From Neorhizobium sp. SOG26 (GTDB taxonomy: Bacteria; Pseudomonadota; Alphaproteobacteria; Rhizobiales; Rhizobiaceae): a stretch of DNA of 64,000 nt. Each line of letters opens with the position of its first letter. The stretch's first letter is position 1. Shown here piece by piece: positions 61,770-64,000 of this stretch. The translations under genes were made by a program, and so were the position numbers. The notes beneath the pieces are model-generated. The model ran no database searches, was not told the DNA's origin, and saw only the letters and a program-made list of their open reading frames with translations. The stretch is from NCBI RefSeq assembly GCF_003491345.1, contig NZ_CP025512.1, positions 558,001-622,000 of the forward strand. The letters run 5' to 3'.

Positions 61770-62987
61770 ATGAAACCTTTCTTCCAACCGGCCTGGTTTT
61801 CCAGGCGCGGGCGAAAAGCCGTGGCTGCAAAGGCGCCCGGCGCCATGTCGGCAGCCATGCCTGCAGAGGCGAAGATGGCGGGGACCTTGAGTTCCGGCTT
61901 TGCCATTGTCTCGGGCGAGGCGGCGGCGCAGTGGTCCGGCCGGTCCTATGCGGCGCTTGCGCGCGGTGGCTTCATGAAAAACCCGGTGGCGCATCGCGCC
62001 ATGCGCATGGTGGCGGAGGCTGCAGCCTCCATTCCCTGGCTCGCTTATGACGGAGCCGAGGAGGTGCCCGACCATCCGACGCTTGGGCTTCTGGCGCGGC
62101 CGAACGGGCGGCAAAGCGGGCCGGACTTCTTCGAGATGCTCTATGGTCACCTGTTGCTTTCCGGCAATGCCTATGTCGAGCCTCTGGCGATCGGCGGCGA
62201 ACTGCGCGAACTGCATCTGTTGCGGCCGGACCGGGTGACGGTGGTGGAAGGGCGTGACGGCTGGGTGAGCGGCTATGATTATCGCGCCGGTGGCGTAAGC
62301 CGGCGTCTTGCTGCCGAGGCGGGCGAGGATGGGCGGCCGGCGGTGCTGCACCTGAAGCTTTTTCATCCACTCGACGACCATAGCGGGTTTTCGCCGCTCG
62401 GTGCTGCAGGCGCGGCACTTGACCTGCACAATGCGGCCGCTGGCTGGAACAAGGCGTTGCTCGACAATTCCGCACGGCCTTCCGGGGCGCTGGTCTACCA
62501 GCCGAAGGAGGGTGGCAATCTTTCGGCCGACCAATACGAGCGGCTGAAGGAGGAGTTGGAGGAAGGGTACTCCGGAGCCGTCAATGCCGGGCGTCCGCTG
62601 CTCCTGGAAGGCGGGCTCGACTGGAAGGCGATGTCGCTTTCGCCCAAGGACATGGATTTCGTGGAAGCCAAGAACGGGGCGGCGCGTGACATTGCGCTCG
62701 CACTCGGCGTGCCGCCGATGCTGATCGGCATTCCGGGCGACAACACCTATGCGAACTATCAGGAGGCGAACCGCGCCTTTTACCGGCTGACGGTGCTGCC
62801 GATGATCGCCCGCACCGCCGCGAGTTTTTCGGCCTGGCTTTCGGATGCCTACGGCGAGACGGTGCGGCTGGAGCCGGACCTGGACCAGGTGGCGGGGCTG
62901 GCGCTGGAGCGCGAGGCGCTATGGGCGAGGGTGGGGGCGGCAGACTTCCTGACCGACGAGGAAAAGCGGGAAGCTGTTGGCTATTGA
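61770..62987 (+). CDS. Phage portal protein, HK97/GTA type
   Basis: A 405-residue portal. MKNPVAHRAMRMVAEAAASI, LLARPNGRQSGPDFFEMLYGHLLLSGNAYVEPL-type text, LRPDRVTVVEG, the NSARPSGALVYQPKEGGNLS segment and IPGDNTYANYQEANRAFYRLTVLP are characteristic of HK97-family portals and close to the GTA gp3 form. Twelve subunits form the DNA entry ring of the capsid. ATG 61770 follows CAGGA; a frame running upstream overlaps the antitoxin gene. It is flanked on both sides by toxin-antitoxin pairs. Confidence 0.93.
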   Translation: MKPFFQPAWFSRRGRKAVAAKAPGAMSAAMPAEAKMAGTLSSGFAIVSGEAAAQWSGRSYAALARGGFMKNPVAHRAMRMVAEAAASIPWLAYDGAEEVPDHPTLGLLARPNGRQSGPDFFEMLYGHLLLSGNAYVEPLAIGGELRELHLLRPDRVTVVEGRDGWVSGYDYRAGGVSRRLAAEAGEDGRPAVLHLKLFHPLDDHSGFSPLGAAGAALDLHNAAAGWNKALLDNSARPSGALVYQPKEGGNLSADQYERLKEELEEGYSGAVNAGRPLLLEGGLDWKAMSLSPKDMDFVEAKNGAARDIALALGVPPMLIGIPGDNTYANYQEANRAFYRLTVLPMIARTAASFSAWLSDAYGETVRLEPDLDQVAGLALEREALWARVGAADFLTDEEKREAVGY

Positions 62988-63012
62988 TGAAAGGGCGGCT
63001 GAGGCATAGGTT

Positions 63013-63031
63013 TGTAATACGGCGTATTACA
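63013..63031. promoter_or_regulatory. 19-bp palindromic operator of the RHH/RelE pair
   Basis: TGTAATAC (63013-63020), GGC, GTATTACA (63024-63031) is a perfect inverted repeat 12 nt before the antitoxin ATG. Position and symmetry are typical of a ribbon-helix-helix autoregulation site. Confidence 0.75.
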
Positions 63032-63043
63032 ATGGAGGCTCCG

Positions 63044-63325
63044 ATGAGCGACAAACCCGTGCTGTCCGACCCGATCACGTTACGCATCCCGCAGGATATT
63101 CTTCAAGACATCCAGAAAATCGCCGAGACGGCGGACCGAAGCCGCTCATGGGTGATCGTGCGGGCGCTGAAATATTACCTGATGGCGGAGGGAGCAGAAC
63201 TGCTGGAGATTGCGACCGCCCGCCAGGAGATCAAGGAGGGGAAGGTCGTCGACATGGATGACCTTCTGGACGAACTGGACGCCCTGACGGACACGGATGA
63301 TCGTGCGCGGACAGACGCTGCATGA
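63044..63325 (+). CDS. Ribbon-helix-helix (CopG-type) antitoxin
   Basis: A 93-residue protein. DPITLRIPQDILQDIQKIAE then RSRSWVIVRALKYYL is the ribbon-helix-helix; the acidic tail (KVVDMDDLLDELDALTDTDD) should bind the toxin. ATG 63044 has GGAGG upstream; the frame extends to 62921 but crosses the portal gene end. Its stop overlaps the toxin start as ATGA. Confidence 0.88.
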   Translation: MSDKPVLSDPITLRIPQDILQDIQKIAETADRSRSWVIVRALKYYLMAEGAELLEIATARQEIKEGKVVDMDDLLDELDALTDTDDRARTDAA

Positions 63326-63627
63326 AGAAGGTCCGCGTGTCGACCATGGCCGCGGACTATATTCGGTCTGAGCGGGGCTACCTGACCAAGTTTAGCATCG
63401 CGGCCGCGCGGGAACTGAGCCGCAAGCTGCGCAACGCCCAGATGCTGCTGCGGCGGCATCCCGAGGCGGGAAAGGTCAAGCCCGGCTCTGGTGGCGTGCG
63501 GGTCCTGATCGTGCCGCCTTATGTGATCGAGTACGAGGTTCACCCGGACGAGATCATGATCCTCGTCATCCGCCATGGACGGCAAGAAGAGCGCCATGAG
63601 GAAGATGAGGATTGGTTCGAAGACTAA
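63322..63627 (+). CDS. RelE/ParE-family toxin
   Basis: A 101-residue toxin. Its first helix has YLTKFSIAAARELSRKLRNA, then LLRRHPEAGKVKPGSGGVRV and VPPYVIEYEVHPDEIMILVIRHGRQEE, the usual RelE/ParE strands. The C terminus is acidic. It is translationally coupled to the preceding antitoxin. The pair interrupts the phage cluster between the portal gene and the next structural gene. Confidence 0.88.
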   Translation: MKKVRVSTMAADYIRSERGYLTKFSIAAARELSRKLRNAQMLLRRHPEAGKVKPGSGGVRVLIVPPYVIEYEVHPDEIMILVIRHGRQEERHEEDEDWFED

Positions 63628-63723
63628 GGCTTGAAAGCAACGTCGGCCCGATCTGCTTCGACTTCTGAAGCTGTTGAACCGGTTTCTGAACAACCGGAAC
63701 CACTGCACGAGCAAATGCGCGCA

Positions 63724-63743
63724 ACCGATTCAAGTGAATCGGT
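63724..63743. promoter_or_regulatory. 20-nt palindrome containing two GANTC methylation sites
   Basis: ACCGATTCA-AG-TGAATCGGT is a near-complete dyad with 9-bp arms. It contains GATTC (63727-63731) and GAATC (63736-63740), targets of the alphaproteobacterial cell-cycle methylase CcrM. It lies in the 193-nt gap before the gene at 63821. Confidence 0.55.
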
Positions 63744-63820
63744 AATTTGATACCGTCGCGACGGGGCTGCGACCGCCAGTTGCCGATCTATCCGCAAATC
63801 CTAATCAAGAGAGATTAACA

Positions 63821-63991
63821 ATGGCTGACCTCGGCAATGACCCGGGCACCCTTTCGGGTGCCGTCGGTGGCGTGTGGGCGGCGAAGGCGATCGGGGCCGC
63901 GGCAGGCGCCGGCGTGTCGCTGATCTACCTCCTGCCGCAAAGCCGCCGCGAGGCGGCGAGCCGGTTCCTGACCGGCATGAGCTGTGGCTGA
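63821..63991 (+). CDS. Small post-portal membrane protein (DUF6107-like), apparently truncated
   Basis: A 56-residue protein starting MADLGNDPGTLSGAVGGVWA, with one membrane helix (about residues 18-40) and QSRREAASRFLTGMSCG at the end. This matches what I recall of DUF6107, a small protein found next to portal genes in rhizobial GTA-like clusters. One base after the stop region the reading shifts: inserting a single C in TGTGGCTGATC would continue the protein as CGLIFG, so a one-base deletion or sequencing error probably cut it short. The window ends 9 nt later. Confidence 0.6.
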   Translation: MADLGNDPGTLSGAVGGVWAAKAIGAAAGAGVSLIYLLPQSRREAASRFLTGMSCG

Positions 63992-64000
63992 TCTTCGGCG

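Overview
The window looks like chromosomal DNA of a Rhizobiaceae-type alphaproteobacterium (Rhizobium, Agrobacterium, Ensifer, Shinella or a close relative). The sequence is GC-rich. It carries a MucR/Ros regulator with the rhizobial Cys-x2-Asp zinc-finger variant, a seven-gene Mrp/Pha-type cation antiporter operon, several families mostly seen in Rhizobiales (DUF5330, DUF1491, DUF2336, DUF6456, a probable DUF6107), TTAA-N7-TTAAC elements that match the CtrA consensus, and a palindromic repeat of the rhizobial intergenic mosaic type. I see no rRNA, tRNA, CRISPR array or complete insertion sequence.

Layout. 1-9.8 kb: small hypothetical proteins, a CorA transporter, brnTA, an MFS/aldo-keto reductase operon facing a LysR regulator, a branched-chain aminotransferase, parDE and a TauE/SafE exporter. 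10-29.5 kb: sodB, phd/vapC, a metallophosphoesterase, a WYL regulator/LysE pair, two c-type cytochromes, hicAB, oligopeptidase B, membrane proteins, a VOC enzyme, hemolysin III, a second parDE-like pair, an aldose epimerase, an ArgP/LysE pair, a TetR/SDR pair and msrB. 29.7-35.8 kb: mnhABCDEFG. 36-45.5 kb: mucR, then a DnaA-domain-IV-like protein overlapping a DUF6456 protein, sufE, DUF5330, a membrane histidine kinase, a peptidoglycan-binding protein, DUF1491, DUF2336 and a DUF1214/DUF1254-type pair. 45.6-57.6 kb: a solitary HigA, a class A penicillin-binding protein, YcgN, a LuxR-type regulator, relBE, a copper operon (copA-cueR-copZ), an outer-membrane barrel, SelO and a catalase-family protein. 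57.8 kb to the end: a candidate small RNA, then the start of a phage-packaging cluster that resembles a gene transfer agent (small and large terminase, endolysin, portal, small post-portal protein).

Two themes stand out. First, toxin-antitoxin modules are very dense: eight complete two-gene pairs plus one solitary antitoxin in 64 kb, nearly all with 4-nt or longer overlaps and lying between housekeeping genes. Two of them sit inside the phage cluster, on either side of the portal gene. Second, the pair at 36.9-38.1 kb has the architecture I recall for GafY/GafZ (the two halves of GafA), the direct activators of gene transfer agents in Caulobacter and Rhodobacter. The window may therefore hold both a GTA-like structural cluster and a candidate activator pair about 20 kb away. 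The large terminase also carries a palindromic element translated in frame near its N terminus, and the small protein after the portal appears to be cut short by a single-base frameshift. These features suggest the element may be decaying or domesticated.

Limits: family assignments come from motif recognition by eye, without database searches. Start codons were chosen from ribosome-binding sites and expected N termini, and promoters and operators are consensus matches only.
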